DNA of 64,000 nucleotides from Enterococcus_I eurekensis (GTDB lineage Bacteria > Bacillota > Bacilli > Lactobacillales > Enterococcaceae): NCBI RefSeq assembly GCF_042654605.1, contig NZ_JBHSGT010000037.1, positions 1-64,000 of the forward strand, written 5' to 3'. Position 1 is the first letter of the stretch. The number at the start of each line of letters is the position of its first letter. A model generated the notes under the pieces. It did no database searches. It saw nothing but the letters and a program-made list of their open reading frames with translations, and had not been told where the DNA came from. A program made the translations under genes and the position numbers. Positions 40,130-49,044 of this stretch are shown piece by piece.

Positions 40130-41176
40130 TTGTTAACTGAGAGACAAGGTGAGATTCTACGATTAATCATTCAAAATTATACGACGACGGGGCAACCAGT
40201 CGGATCGAAAACGTTGATGGAAGCTGGCATTGCTGCAAGCTCAGCAACAATTCGTAATGAAATGAAGTTACTGGAAGAACATGACTTACTAGCTAAAACG
40301 CATTCTTCATCCGGTCGTGTACCATCTATGAAAGGTTATCGTTATTATGTTGATCATTTGTTGCAACCAGTTGAAGTTAACCCCGAAGAAGTGCGCTCAA
40401 TTCGTCAAGGGTTAGGTAAGGAATTTCACGAGATTAATGAAATCATCCAACAATCTGCAACGATTCTATCAAATTTGACTAGTTACACGGCGCTTTCTTT
40501 AGGACCTGACGTCAACGAACGACGATTAACGAGTTTTAAAATGGTTCCGCTCAATCACCGGCAAGTGGTTGCAATTATTGTGACAGACAAAGGAAACGTC
40601 GAAAATCAAGTCTTTACCTTACCAAAGAATATTCGAAGTGAAGAATTAGCTATTATGGTCCGGATTATCAATGATCGTTTAATTGGTGAACCACTGATTA
40701 CGGTTTATCACCGTTTACGGACAGAAATCCCAATGATTCTCCACAAGTATTTCCAAACAACGGATGGCATTCTCGAATTGTTTGAGAGTATGCTTAATCA
40801 TTTGTTTGAAGAACGAATCTATGTTGGCGGTCGTATGAATTTACTTGATTTTGAACCAAATCAAGATAAACTTCAATTTAAGTCAATGTATTCGTTTATG
40901 AAAAATCCTGAAGAATTAACGCAATTGTTAGCGCCGCGTGATTCTTTAATCCGAATTAAAATTGGTTCCGAACTTGGCAACGACTTATTACAGAACATGA
41001 GCTTGATTCAAGGAAGTTATGCGATTCAAGGACATGGACATGGGACGATTGCTTTATTAGGACCATCGAATATGCCTTATTCGAAAATGTTTGGATTGGT
41101 CGATTTATTTCGACGAGAATTATCTGTTAAATTGGCTGACTACTATCGTGAACTAGACTCGGGTAGTGAGTCCTAA
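40130..41176 (+). CDS. hrcA: Heat-inducible transcription repressor HrcA
   Basis: Represses its own operon by binding CIRCE; heat titrates its chaperone partner GroEL. 348 residues with an N-terminal winged helix (LTERQGEILRLIIQNYTTTGQPVGSKTLMEAGIAASSATIRNEM, shown in part as TTGQPVGSKTL) and the family ending HGHGTIALLGPSNMPYSKMFGLVD split around residues 300-325. The start is TTG 40130 with AAGGGGTGAG upstream. The frame is open from 40058, but that start lies before the promoter. Confidence 0.94.
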   Translation: MLTERQGEILRLIIQNYTTTGQPVGSKTLMEAGIAASSATIRNEMKLLEEHDLLAKTHSSSGRVPSMKGYRYYVDHLLQPVEVNPEEVRSIRQGLGKEFHEINEIIQQSATILSNLTSYTALSLGPDVNERRLTSFKMVPLNHRQVVAIIVTDKGNVENQVFTLPKNIRSEELAIMVRIINDRLIGEPLITVYHRLRTEIPMILHKYFQTTDGILELFESMLNHLFEERIYVGGRMNLLDFEPNQDKLQFKSMYSFMKNPEELTQLLAPRDSLIRIKIGSELGNDLLQNMSLIQGSYAIQGHGHGTIALLGPSNMPYSKMFGLVDLFRRELSVKLADYYRELDSGSES

Positions 41177-41209
41177 TATAAGTTTTATTTAAGAAGGGAT
41201 GTTCGTTAA

Positions 41210-41764
41210 TTGTCAGAAGAAAAAGAATTAGAAATCGCTGAAGAACAAAATGCGGAAGAAACTGTTGACAATCAAGCGGTTGAAGAAGTTGAGACAGAAG
41301 AAGTAGTTGAACTTTCGGAAGTTGATGAATTAAAAATCAAATTAGATGAAATGGAAGACAAGTTTTTACGTGTTTCTGCTGAGATGGCTAATGTCGTGCA
41401 ACGTAATCGAAACGAGCGTGAATTGTTGCAACGTTACCGTTCGCAAGATTTAGGTAAGAAATTATTACCTGCTATTGATAATTTAGAACGTGCAATGGCA
41501 ACAGAAGCAACGGATGAGCAAAGCATCGGACTAAAAAAAGGCGTTGAAATGGTCTTAGAAAGTTTACGTTTTGCATTGAAAGAAGAAGGGATTGAAGAAA
41601 TTCTTGCTAAAGGTGAGGCTTTTGATCCGAATGTTCATCAAGCGGTTCAAACGATTCCTGCTAGTGAAGGTGTCGAACCTGATACCGTAGTAGAAGTGTT
41701 GCAAAAAGGGTATAAACTACATGATCGCGTTTTACGTGCAAGCATGGTCATTGTAGCTCAATAA
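41210..41764 (+). CDS. grpE: Nucleotide exchange factor GrpE
   Basis: Releases ADP from DnaK. 184 residues: acidic, disordered N-terminal part (1-40), a long coiled coil (about 42-95, ELKIKLDEMEDKFLRV), then the beta domain with GEAFDPNVHQAVQ and VLQKGYKLHDRVLRASMV. The start is TTG 41210 with AAGGGATG about 10 bases upstream. Standard position between hrcA and dnaK. Confidence 0.95.
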   Translation: MSEEKELEIAEEQNAEETVDNQAVEEVETEEVVELSEVDELKIKLDEMEDKFLRVSAEMANVVQRNRNERELLQRYRSQDLGKKLLPAIDNLERAMATEATDEQSIGLKKGVEMVLESLRFALKEEGIEEILAKGEAFDPNVHQAVQTIPASEGVEPDTVVEVLQKGYKLHDRVLRASMVIVAQ

Positions 41765-41805
41765 AAATAAAAAATCGAATCGAAAAATAAAGGAGATCAT
41801 TCATT

Positions 41806-43629
41806 ATGAGTAAAATTATTGGAATTGACTTAGGTACTACAAACTCTGCTGTTTCTGTTTTAGAAGGTGGAGAAGCGAAAATTATTACAAACCCAGAAGG
41901 AAATCGTACAACACCATCTGTTGTTTCATTTAAAAATGGCGAAATTCAAGTTGGTGAAGTAGCGAAACGTCAAGCAGTGACAAATCCGCATACAATTTCA
42001 TCAATTAAACGTCATATCGGTGAAGCTGGATTCAACGTTGAAGCAGAAGGTAAAACATATACACCTCAAGAAGTTTCAGCGATGATTTTACAATACTTAA
42101 AAGGTTTTGCTGAAGACTATTTAGGTGAAAAAGTTGAAAAAGCGGTTATTACAGTTCCTGCATACTTTAACGATGCACAACGTCAAGCAACAAAAGATGC
42201 TGGTCGTATTGCTGGTTTAGAAGTAGAACGTATCGTTAACGAACCAACAGCCGCAGCTTTAGCGTATGGTTTAGATAAAACAGATCGTGAAGAAAAAATC
42301 TTAGTATTTGACCTTGGTGGTGGTACATTTGACGTTTCAATTCTTGAATTAGGCGATGGCGTGTTTGACGTATTATCAACAGCCGGCGATAACCATTTAG
42401 GTGGGGATGACTTTGATAACAAAATCATTGACTACATGGTAGCTGAATTCAAAAAAGAAAACGGTATTGATTTATCAGCAGATAAAATGGCTGTTCAACG
42501 TCTAAAAGACGCTGCAGAAAAAGCGAAAAAAGATTTATCAGGTGTAACAAGTACACAAATTAGCTTACCATTTATTACTGCAGGTGCAGCAGGTCCATTG
42601 CACTTAGAAATGAACTTAACTCGTGCAAAATTTGATGAATTAACAGCTGACTTAGTTGAACGTACAAAAATTCCAGTTCGTCAAGCCTTAAAAGATGCTG
42701 GCGTATCACAATCTGAAATTGATGAAGTTATTTTAGTTGGTGGTTCAACTCGTATTCCTTCAGTAGTTGAAGCAGTTCGTAAAGAAACTGGTAAAGAACC
42801 AAACAAATCAGTTAATCCGGATGAAGTTGTGGCAATGGGTGCCGCAATCCAAGGTGGCGTAATCAGTGGTGATGTGAAAGACGTTGTATTATTAGACGTA
42901 ACACCATTATCATTAGGTATCGAAACAATGGGTAGCGTGTTTACAAAATTAATTGACCGTAATACAACAATCCCAACAAGTAAATCACAAGTATTCTCAA
43001 CAGCAGCAGATAACCAACCAGCAGTAGATATCCATGTATTACAAGGTGAGCGTCCAATGGCTTCAGACAACAAAACATTAGGTCGTTTCCAATTAACAGA
43101 TATTCCTGCAGCACCACGTGGTATTCCTCAAATCGAAGTAACGTTTGATATCGATAAAAACGGTATTGTTAACGTATCAGCAAAAGATTTAGGAACTCAA
43201 AAAGAACAAACAATTACAATCAAATCTTCTTCAGGTCTATCAGATGAAGAAATCGATCGTATGATTAAAGATGCTGAAGCAAACGCAGAAGCAGATAAAG
43301 CACGTAAAGAAGAAGTTGATTTACGTAACGATGTTGATTCATTATTATTCACAGTTGATAACACACTTAAAGAATTAGAAGGCAAAGTGGATGCTGATGA
43401 AGTTAAGAAAGCAGAAGAAGCTCGCGACGAATTAAAAGCAGCTGTTGAAGCAGACAACATCGAAGAAATGAAAACAAAACGTGATGCGTTGAATGAAATT
43501 GTTCAAAATTTAACGGTTAAATTATACGAACAAGCCGCTCAACAACAAGCACAACAAGATCCAGATGCTGCTCAAGGTGGCGCAGATGATATCGTTGATG
43601 CTGATTTCGAAGAAGTAGATAACGACTAA
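41806..43629 (+). CDS. dnaK: Chaperone DnaK (Hsp70)
   Basis: ATP-driven folding chaperone, 607 residues. The ATPase domain opens with IIGIDLGTTNSAVSVLEGG, with the second signature ILVFDLGGGTFDVSIL and the third VILVGGSTRIPSVVEAV. The Firmicute-type gap in the N-terminal domain is present. After the substrate-binding domain (LSLGIETMGSVFTKLI onward) comes a helical lid and the acidic tail DADFEEVDND. AAGGAG precedes ATG. Confidence 0.98.
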   Translation: MSKIIGIDLGTTNSAVSVLEGGEAKIITNPEGNRTTPSVVSFKNGEIQVGEVAKRQAVTNPHTISSIKRHIGEAGFNVEAEGKTYTPQEVSAMILQYLKGFAEDYLGEKVEKAVITVPAYFNDAQRQATKDAGRIAGLEVERIVNEPTAAALAYGLDKTDREEKILVFDLGGGTFDVSILELGDGVFDVLSTAGDNHLGGDDFDNKIIDYMVAEFKKENGIDLSADKMAVQRLKDAAEKAKKDLSGVTSTQISLPFITAGAAGPLHLEMNLTRAKFDELTADLVERTKIPVRQALKDAGVSQSEIDEVILVGGSTRIPSVVEAVRKETGKEPNKSVNPDEVVAMGAAIQGGVISGDVKDVVLLDVTPLSLGIETMGSVFTKLIDRNTTIPTSKSQVFSTAADNQPAVDIHVLQGERPMASDNKTLGRFQLTDIPAAPRGIPQIEVTFDIDKNGIVNVSAKDLGTQKEQTITIKSSSGLSDEEIDRMIKDAEANAEADKARKEEVDLRNDVDSLLFTVDNTLKELEGKVDADEVKKAEEARDELKAAVEADNIEEMKTKRDALNEIVQNLTVKLYEQAAQQQAQQDPDAAQGGADDIVDADFEEVDND

Positions 43630-43642
43630 TTGCGTTATTTTG

Positions 43643-43675
43643 AAAAAGCCAAAGCCAACGAACTTTGGCTTTTTC
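43643..43675 (+). terminator. Terminator between dnaK and dnaJ
   Basis: AAAAAGCCAAAG pairs perfectly with CTTTGGCTTTTT over an 8-base loop. It separates dnaJ from the hrcA operon, at least in part. Confidence 0.92.
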
Positions 43676-43737
43676 TATTGAGACTTTTTAAGCCTTTCAT
43701 TAGAATGGTGAAAAGGGTGTTTCTTCCAGTCTTTTTG

Positions 43738-43746
43738 TGATAGAAT
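43738..43746 (+). promoter_or_regulatory. Extended -10 promoter of dnaJ
   Basis: TGA-TAGAAT, 38 bases before dnaJ. No CIRCE is present here, so dnaJ may have basal expression independent of HrcA. Confidence 0.5.
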
Positions 43747-43783
43747 ACGAAAGACTGAAATGCTTATAAAGTGGGGGAAGTAA

Positions 43784-44938
43784 ATGGCAACAAAAAGAGA
43801 TTATTATGAAGTCCTTGGTGTTCAAAAAGGTGCTTCTGATGACGAAATTAAAAAAGCGTATCGCAAGCTTTCTAAAAAATTCCATCCAGATATCAATAAA
43901 GAAGCGGATGCAGATGTGAAATTTAAAGAAGTTGCTGAAGCGTATGAAATTTTAAGTGATCCACAAAAACGGGCAGCGTATGACCAATATGGCCATGCAG
44001 GTACCGATCCGAACTTTGGTGGTGGAGCAGGCGGCTTTGGCGGCTTCTCTGGTGCTGGTGGGTTTGGTGGATTTGAAGATATTTTTGAATCATTCTTTGG
44101 TGGTGGCGGTCGAAGTGTTAATCCGAATGCCCCTCGTCAAGGTGATGACCTACAATACTCAGTGAATTTAACGTTTGAAGAAGCCATTTTTGGTGCGGAA
44201 AAAAATGTTCAATATAAACGTGAAGAAACTTGTCATACGTGTCATGGAAATGGTGCGAAACCTGGAACAGAGCCAACAACTTGTCACAAGTGTCATGGTG
44301 CGGGGACAGTTAATGTCGAACGTCAAACACCGCTTGGTCGTGTAATGAGTCGCCAGACGTGTGATGTTTGTCGAGGAACAGGGAAAGAAATTAAAGAGCC
44401 TTGTCCGACTTGTCATGGTAGTGGTCATGAAAAGAATACGCATAGTGTGAAAGTGAACGTACCAGCTGGTGTTGAAAATGGGCAACAGATGCGTTTAGCA
44501 GGTCAAGGTGAAGCGGGAACAAATGGTGGTCCTTACGGTGATTTATACGTTGTCTTTTATGTAGAAGAAAGTGATATCTTTGATCGTGACGGTGGCGAAA
44601 TTTATTATGAATTGCCATTAAACTTTGTTCAAGCAGCGTTGGGTGATGAAATTAACGTACCAACGGTTCATGGAGATGTGAAGTTAAAAATTCCAGCGGG
44701 TACCCAAACAGGTACAAAATTCCGCCTGCGTGGAAAAGGTGCACCTCGCTTACGTGGTGGCGGCAACGGCGACCAACAAGTAACCGTTAAAGTTATGACA
44801 CCAAGAAACTTAAGTGAAGAGCAAAAAGATGCTTTACGAAATTATGCAAAAGTTAGCGGACATGAGACAAATGAGCAGTATAGTGAAGGTTTCTTTGATA
44901 AAGTTAAAGATGCTTTTGGTGGTAGTAAGAAAAAATAA
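43784..44938 (+). CDS. dnaJ: Chaperone DnaJ (Hsp40)
   Basis: DnaK co-chaperone of 384 residues. J domain at 1-70 with the HPD motif (KFHPDINKE), a Gly/Phe-rich linker (about 75-110), then four CxxCxGxG zinc motifs (CHTCHGNG, CHKCHGAG, CDVCRGTG, CPTCHGSG, about 145-215) and the C-terminal substrate-binding domains. Ends in a basic KK tail. GGGGGAAG precedes ATG. Confidence 0.97.
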   Translation: MATKRDYYEVLGVQKGASDDEIKKAYRKLSKKFHPDINKEADADVKFKEVAEAYEILSDPQKRAAYDQYGHAGTDPNFGGGAGGFGGFSGAGGFGGFEDIFESFFGGGGRSVNPNAPRQGDDLQYSVNLTFEEAIFGAEKNVQYKREETCHTCHGNGAKPGTEPTTCHKCHGAGTVNVERQTPLGRVMSRQTCDVCRGTGKEIKEPCPTCHGSGHEKNTHSVKVNVPAGVENGQQMRLAGQGEAGTNGGPYGDLYVVFYVEESDIFDRDGGEIYYELPLNFVQAALGDEINVPTVHGDVKLKIPAGTQTGTKFRLRGKGAPRLRGGGNGDQQVTVKVMTPRNLSEEQKDALRNYAKVSGHETNEQYSEGFFDKVKDAFGGSKKK

Positions 44939-44949
44939 ATCAATAAAAC

Positions 44950-44990
44950 AAAACGTTCAGCAATCTTTTTAGATTGTTGGGCGTTTTACT
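44950..44990 (+). terminator. Terminator after dnaJ
   Basis: A 17-bp stem with several G-T pairs, TTTT loop, 44950-44966 with 44971-44987. Confidence 0.85.
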
Positions 44991-45000
44991 TTTATAGAAA

Positions 45001-45096
45001 AACCGTCCAGTTAATTCTGGACGGTTACTTTCGGTTGTATAATATTTGGTTTTGATGAAAGAAAATCTCATAGAGATTTTCTTTCATCACTTTTTT
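45001..45096 (+). other. Two strong hairpins in the dnaJ-IS gap
   Basis: Hairpin A is AACCGTCCAG/CTGGACGGTT (45001-45026), with an A-run on its left, so it reads as a minus-strand terminator. Hairpin B is a perfect 17-bp stem (45053-45069 with 45073-45089, ATA loop) followed by CTTTTTT, a plus-strand terminator. A TATAAT at 45038-45043 just before hairpin B could make a very short RNA. No gene is needed to explain these beyond the dnaJ terminator. Confidence 0.6.
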
Positions 45097-45174
45097 AATT
45101 TTGACGATAAAAAGAGGCCTCAAACTGATAAAATGTAGTCGACTAAAACAAAAACAAAACAGGAGTGAAGTGTC

Positions 45175-45512
45175 TTGGACAATAATACTAGAAAAATGCT
45201 TGGATTAACAGATGAAAATATTACTTTCCCAGAAGATTGGCTGAATGATGCGGAAATAAAAGGAGTTACTGCTCAATTAATGGAGTTTTTACTTATAAGC
45301 TGACTCATTGTGAGAAATGCGGGAGAAAAAATCAAGGTGAACTCGTTAAGAATCGAACAAAAACCACCCGTAGGCAAATGGCTTTATTCCGTAACATGTT
45401 AATCTATTTAGAGCTGAAACGTTCACGGTTTCTTTGTCGTAATTGTGGATATACCTTTAATAGATCGCACCTACATCATTCAAGGATTAATTTTCGACCC
45501 ACTGAAGCTTGA
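45175..45512 (+). pseudogene. ISL3-family transposase remnant (frameshifted N terminus)
   Basis: TTG 45175, with AGGAGTG upstream, opens a frame (NNTRKMLGLTDENITFPEDW) that hits TGA at 45301. From 45285 a second frame continues FTYKLTHCEKCGRKN...ELKRSRFLCRNCGYTFNRS to TGA 45510-45512. Together these are the N-terminal zinc-ribbon domain (CxxC...CxxC) of ISL3-type transposases, broken by a single-base shift and lacking the whole catalytic domain. It is a dead fragment. No complete inverted ends were recognised. Confidence 0.8.
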
Positions 45513-45819
45513 TATGATAATTAGCAAACAATTTGAAGACAGCGCTAGCGAACCAAAGGAAAATACCTTGTGCCAGCTGCGTCAAAAGGCGAAATGTGAA
45601 TTACTCTGGTTTAGTGCTTTAGCACTTAACTAGAGTTTGAAGCTATCAAGCTGTCACGCAGAGCTTGATATTGTATCCGTAACTCACTAGGTTCGAACGG
45701 CTCCAATAACTACAGTCACTATTCGCTCATTTCATACCGTTTCGAAGCGGTCTCGCAGTTTTCGCAAACAATGAGATTTTTCGCAGGGGAGTGGGAGGCG
45801 CGTCCCCTCTTTTCTAATG
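45513..45819 (+). other. Unexplained hairpin-rich gap
   Basis: No supported gene. Structures: 45603-45617 with 45622-45636 (15-bp stem, one G-T and one mismatch), TATCAAGCT/AGCTTGATA (45644-45652 with 45662-45670, perfect), a near palindrome CCGTTTCGAAGCGG around 45738-45751, three TTCGCA repeats (45750-45790), and an AGGGGA/TCCCCT hairpin near 45786-45808 followed by CTTTTC. The segment could be the decayed rest of the IS element or a structured RNA. Confidence 0.45.
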
Positions 45820-45860
45820 TCAAAAAATCGATAGAGAAACAAATTCTCTACCGATTTTGA
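45820..45860 (-). terminator. Terminator of glnPQ
   Basis: On the minus strand, AAAATCGGTAGAGAA pairs with TTCTCTATCGATTTT (loop TTTGT, one mismatch), followed by ATTTTTTGAC. About 60 bases past the glnQ stop. Confidence 0.8.
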
Positions 45861-45922
45861 CGATTATTTTTACTCATTTTGGGCCCATCAACACAATTTT
45901 ACGAACAACCTTACTTTTGTAT

Positions 45923-46660
45923 TTAAATATTTAAAACTTTATTTAAAAAATCTTGTGTGCGTTCATTTTGTGGGTTTTCAAAAATTTGTTCTGGTGTACC
46001 ATCTTCTAAGAAATTACCACCATCAATGAACATGACGCGATTAGCAACTTCTTTGGCAAATCCCATTTCGTGCGTCACAATTACCATCGTCATTCCTTGT
46101 TTGGCAAGACGTTTCATCACGTTCAACACATCGCCAACCATTTCTGGATCGAGAGCGGAAGTTGGTTCGTCAAAAAGCATGATATCAGGTTCCATAGCTA
46201 GTGCACGGGCGATAGCAACACGTTGTTTTTGACCGCCAGATAAACTCTCCGGATATACGCCATTTTTATCGGCTAAACCAACGCTGTCTAGTAAGCGAAT
46301 GGCTTTTTCTTCCGCATCTTTACGAGAAAGGCCTTTGAGATCCATTGGTGCGAGTAAAATGTTTTCAAGTACTGTTAAGTGGGGAAATAAGTTGAAATGT
46401 TGGAAAACCATCCCAATATGTTGACGGATTTTATTGATATTTGTTTTTTCGGCGGTTAAATCATCACCACTAACATAAATTTTACCGCTCGTTGTTTCCT
46501 CAAGTCGATTTAAACAACGTAAAAAGGTTGATTTTCCTGAGCCTGAAGGACCAATAATACAAACAACATCGCCTTCGTTAATTGTCGTGCTAATATTTTT
46601 TAAAACGGTATTGTTACCATATTTTTTGACTAAATTTTTAACGATAATTTTTTCAGTCAT
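45923..46660 (-). CDS. glnQ: Amino-acid ABC transporter ATPase GlnQ
   Basis: ATP-binding subunit of a glutamine/polar amino acid importer, 245 residues. Walker A GPSGSGKSTFLR (about 36-47), Q-loop VFQHFNLFP, signature LSGGQKQRVAIARALA, Walker B IMLFDEPTSALDPE and switch His in VTHEMGFA. Translated right behind glnP (1-base gap), with AAGGTG at the glnP end as ribosome site. Confidence 0.95.
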   Translation of the reverse strand: MTEKIIVKNLVKKYGNNTVLKNISTTINEGDVVCIIGPSGSGKSTFLRCLNRLEETTSGKIYVSGDDLTAEKTNINKIRQHIGMVFQHFNLFPHLTVLENILLAPMDLKGLSRKDAEEKAIRLLDSVGLADKNGVYPESLSGGQKQRVAIARALAMEPDIMLFDEPTSALDPEMVGDVLNVMKRLAKQGMTMVIVTHEMGFAKEVANRVMFIDGGNFLEDGTPEQIFENPQNERTQDFLNKVLNI

Positions 46661-46661
46661 T

Positions 46662-48809
46662 CTAGTTCACCTTCTTTTCAAGTGATTTTGCTAATTTGGT
46701 TAATGCGGTAATTAATAGTAGGTACATGATTGCGATAATTAAATAAACGTTGGTCGTTTGCATTGTACGAGCAACAATTATTTTACCTGTTTGTAAGAGT
46801 TCGACGATTCCGATAACGGAAATAATTGTGGTATCTTTTAAAGAGATAACGAACTGGTTGACAAAAGAAGGAATCATAATTCGAATCGCTTGTGGTAAAA
46901 CGATTTTTTGCATTGTACGCATGTAAGAAATTCCGAGACTACGAGCGGCTTCTGTTTGCCCGATCGGTACAGCGTTAATCCCACCACGAACAATTTCGGC
47001 GATATACGCACTAGCATTGAGTGTTAAGGTAATAACTCCGGCTGTAAAGTCAGGAATCGTTAAACCGATTGCATCAGATAAGCCGAAATAAATAAATAGG
47101 GCAAGGACCATCATTGGGATACCACGAATGATATCAACATAAATTGATGCGAAAACACGAAGAGCTTTAATTGGAGAAACACTCATTAAGCCGAAAATAA
47201 TTCCGACAACTAATGCTAACCCAAAAGAAACCAAGGCTAAAACAATCGTTTGACCTAGACCTTTTAGTAAAATTTGATAATTATTTTTTAAAATACCGAA
47301 GAAGGTCGATTCATCAACGGTTTCTTTCTGTGGATTTCCATCATGGATATACGTTCCAAGAATTTCTTCGTATTCACCAGTTCTTTTCATTTCTTTCAAT
47401 GCCTCGTTGAACATCGCTAAAAGCTCCGGATTTTGGCCTTTTTTAACAGCAAAGCCGTATTGCCCACCGGATATTCGTTCAAGTGGAGCGGCTAGTTCTT
47501 GCCCTTGAGCAATAGCATAACCGATAACTGGATAATCATCCATTAAAGCGTCAATCGCACCGACACGGACAGCATCATAGAGTTGATCGGCAGCATCGAA
47601 ATATTTTACAGTAAAATCGTATTTTTCTTTATTGGCTTCTAAGTAGTCAGCACTTTCAGTTCCAACTTTAGCTCCAATTTGTTTACCTGCTAAATCGTCA
47701 TAACTTTTAATACTGGTGTTATCTGACTTAACTGCAAGTTGAATGCCACTATCAAAGTAAGAGTCTGAGAAATCAAAGACTTCTTTTCTGGTATCGGTAA
47801 TTGTCATACCGGCAATCACGGCGTCGGCTTGGTTAGACTCGACAGCTTGGACAGCGCCGGAAAATCCGATATGATTAAATTTAAGCGTAAAACCTTGAAG
47901 TTCAGCTGCTCTTTTTAAGAGGTCGACATCAATTCCGACATACTCATTATCTGTATTTTGAAATTCAAATGGAGCAAAAGCGGAGTCGCTTGCGATGGTA
48001 TAGCTATCCTTTAGTGGTTCGATTTTCTTCATCGTTTCGGTTGAAGATGAGCTTTGTGTGATATAAGTGTTGACGATTCGTTCGTACTCACCAGAGTTTT
48101 TTAGTTTTTTTAGACCGATATTAAATTTTTCAAGTAATTCTTGATTTTCGCCTTTTTTAACAGCAAAACCGTAAGAGTTCCCCTTTTCAGGTTGGCCAAC
48201 AAGTTTGAATGGTTCACCTTGATTGATTGCATAACCTAAAATCGGGGCATCATCAAAGATGGCGATTAAAGCATTATTTTTTAAAGAACCATATAATCCA
48301 GTTGCGTCTTCGTAAACTTTAATTTCGTAACCGTATTTCTCTTGGTTTTCTTCTAAAAAAGCAGCACTTTCGGTACCGACTTTGGCTCCGACTGTTTGAC
48401 CAGCTAAATCTTCGTAGTTAGAAACTGTCGCGTTATCTTTTTTGACAGCCATTTGAATACCACTGTCAAAATAAGGATCAGAGAAGTCGAATGTTTTTTT
48501 TCGTTCTTCGGTAATGCTCATTCCGGCAATCATGCCATCTAATTGATTGGATATGACACCTTGAATCGAGGAGTTAAAACCTAGGGGTTGAAAATTTACT
48601 TTGAACCCTTGGTCATCAGCGATTGCTTTAAGTAAATCAATATCGATTCCGACGTATTCATTATCTGTATTTTGAAATTCAAAGGGAGCAAATGTAACAT
48701 CAGTTCCAATCTGGTATGTTGTTTCTTCTGCTGCAACATTTTTTGTTGTGAAAAGCAGCCCTGTCAATAAAATTGAAAAAATAGAAAGTAGTTTTAGACT
48801 TTTTTTCAT
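46662..48809 (-). CDS. glnP: GlnP: two substrate-binding domains fused to permease
   Basis: Single-chain receptor-permease of a polar amino acid ABC importer. 715 residues: signal peptide (1-27, MKKSLKLLSIFSILLTGLLF...VAA), binding domain 1 (about 30-262), binding domain 2 (about 268-500), and a permease domain with about five membrane segments (from about 515) containing the EAA-type loop AARSLGISYMRTMQKIVLPQAIRIMIPS. The two binding domains share long identical segments such as FAPFEFQNTDNEYVGID. The layout matches Lactococcus GlnP, which takes up glutamine, glutamate and asparagine. Start ATG 48809 has GGAGGG upstream; the longer frame has no support. Confidence 0.94.
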   Translation of the reverse strand: MKKSLKLLSIFSILLTGLLFTTKNVAAEETTYQIGTDVTFAPFEFQNTDNEYVGIDIDLLKAIADDQGFKVNFQPLGFNSSIQGVISNQLDGMIAGMSITEERKKTFDFSDPYFDSGIQMAVKKDNATVSNYEDLAGQTVGAKVGTESAAFLEENQEKYGYEIKVYEDATGLYGSLKNNALIAIFDDAPILGYAINQGEPFKLVGQPEKGNSYGFAVKKGENQELLEKFNIGLKKLKNSGEYERIVNTYITQSSSSTETMKKIEPLKDSYTIASDSAFAPFEFQNTDNEYVGIDVDLLKRAAELQGFTLKFNHIGFSGAVQAVESNQADAVIAGMTITDTRKEVFDFSDSYFDSGIQLAVKSDNTSIKSYDDLAGKQIGAKVGTESADYLEANKEKYDFTVKYFDAADQLYDAVRVGAIDALMDDYPVIGYAIAQGQELAAPLERISGGQYGFAVKKGQNPELLAMFNEALKEMKRTGEYEEILGTYIHDGNPQKETVDESTFFGILKNNYQILLKGLGQTIVLALVSFGLALVVGIIFGLMSVSPIKALRVFASIYVDIIRGIPMMVLALFIYFGLSDAIGLTIPDFTAGVITLTLNASAYIAEIVRGGINAVPIGQTEAARSLGISYMRTMQKIVLPQAIRIMIPSFVNQFVISLKDTTIISVIGIVELLQTGKIIVARTMQTTNVYLIIAIMYLLLITALTKLAKSLEKKVN

Positions 48810-48842
48810 ATAAAATCCCTCCAGTAATAAGTCTGTTGTAAA

Positions 48843-48872
48843 ATTATAACGTAATAAAAACCAAATAATCAA
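48843..48872 (-). promoter_or_regulatory. Promoter of glnPQ
   Basis: On the minus strand, TTGATT (48872-48867), an 18-base spacer and a perfect TATAAT (48848-48843). Confidence 0.65.
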
Positions 48873-48920
48873 TCTTTTTAGTTTAAATGAGTGGATTTTA
48901 ATATAATTCGTAACATGTCG

Positions 48921-48937
48921 TGTTATAAGATATGACA
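48921..48937 (-). promoter_or_regulatory. GlnR/TnrA box upstream of glnPQ
   Basis: TGTTATAAGATATGACA fits TGTNA-N7-TNACA exactly, the operator of the nitrogen regulators GlnR and TnrA. It is centred about 90 bases upstream of the predicted glnP transcript start, so nitrogen control of the importer is plausible. Confidence 0.55.
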
Positions 48938-48980
48938 TAAAGAAAAGGTAAAAGCGTTTTAATTGAAGAGAAAAAAATAG

Positions 48981-48994
48981 CGAAAGTATGTTCG
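48981..48994 (+). promoter_or_regulatory. SOS box (LexA/DinR) of uvrBA
   Basis: CGAAAGTATGTTCG matches the Gram-positive LexA box CGAAC-N4-GTTCG at 9 of 10 fixed positions, within a longer palindrome AGCGAA...TTCGCT. It sits directly before the -10 box of uvrB. Confidence 0.8.
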
Positions 48995-48997
48995 CTA

Positions 48998-49006
48998 TGG
49001 TAGAAT
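48998..49006 (+). promoter_or_regulatory. Extended -10 promoter of uvrBA
   Basis: TGG-TAGAAT, 4 bases after the SOS box and 39 bases before uvrB. Confidence 0.6.
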
Positions 49007-49044
49007 AATGACAGAATGAGATTTGATAGAAAGTAGGAAATCTT

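Noticed and set aside
45445..45633. 62-codon open frame in the IS remnant area
   Set aside because: It starts inside the transposase fragment in another frame, lacks a ribosome site and resembles nothing; most likely chance.
45685..45700. GGTTCGAA, a tRNA T-loop-like sequence
   Set aside because: No acceptor, D-arm or anticodon arm can be fitted around it.
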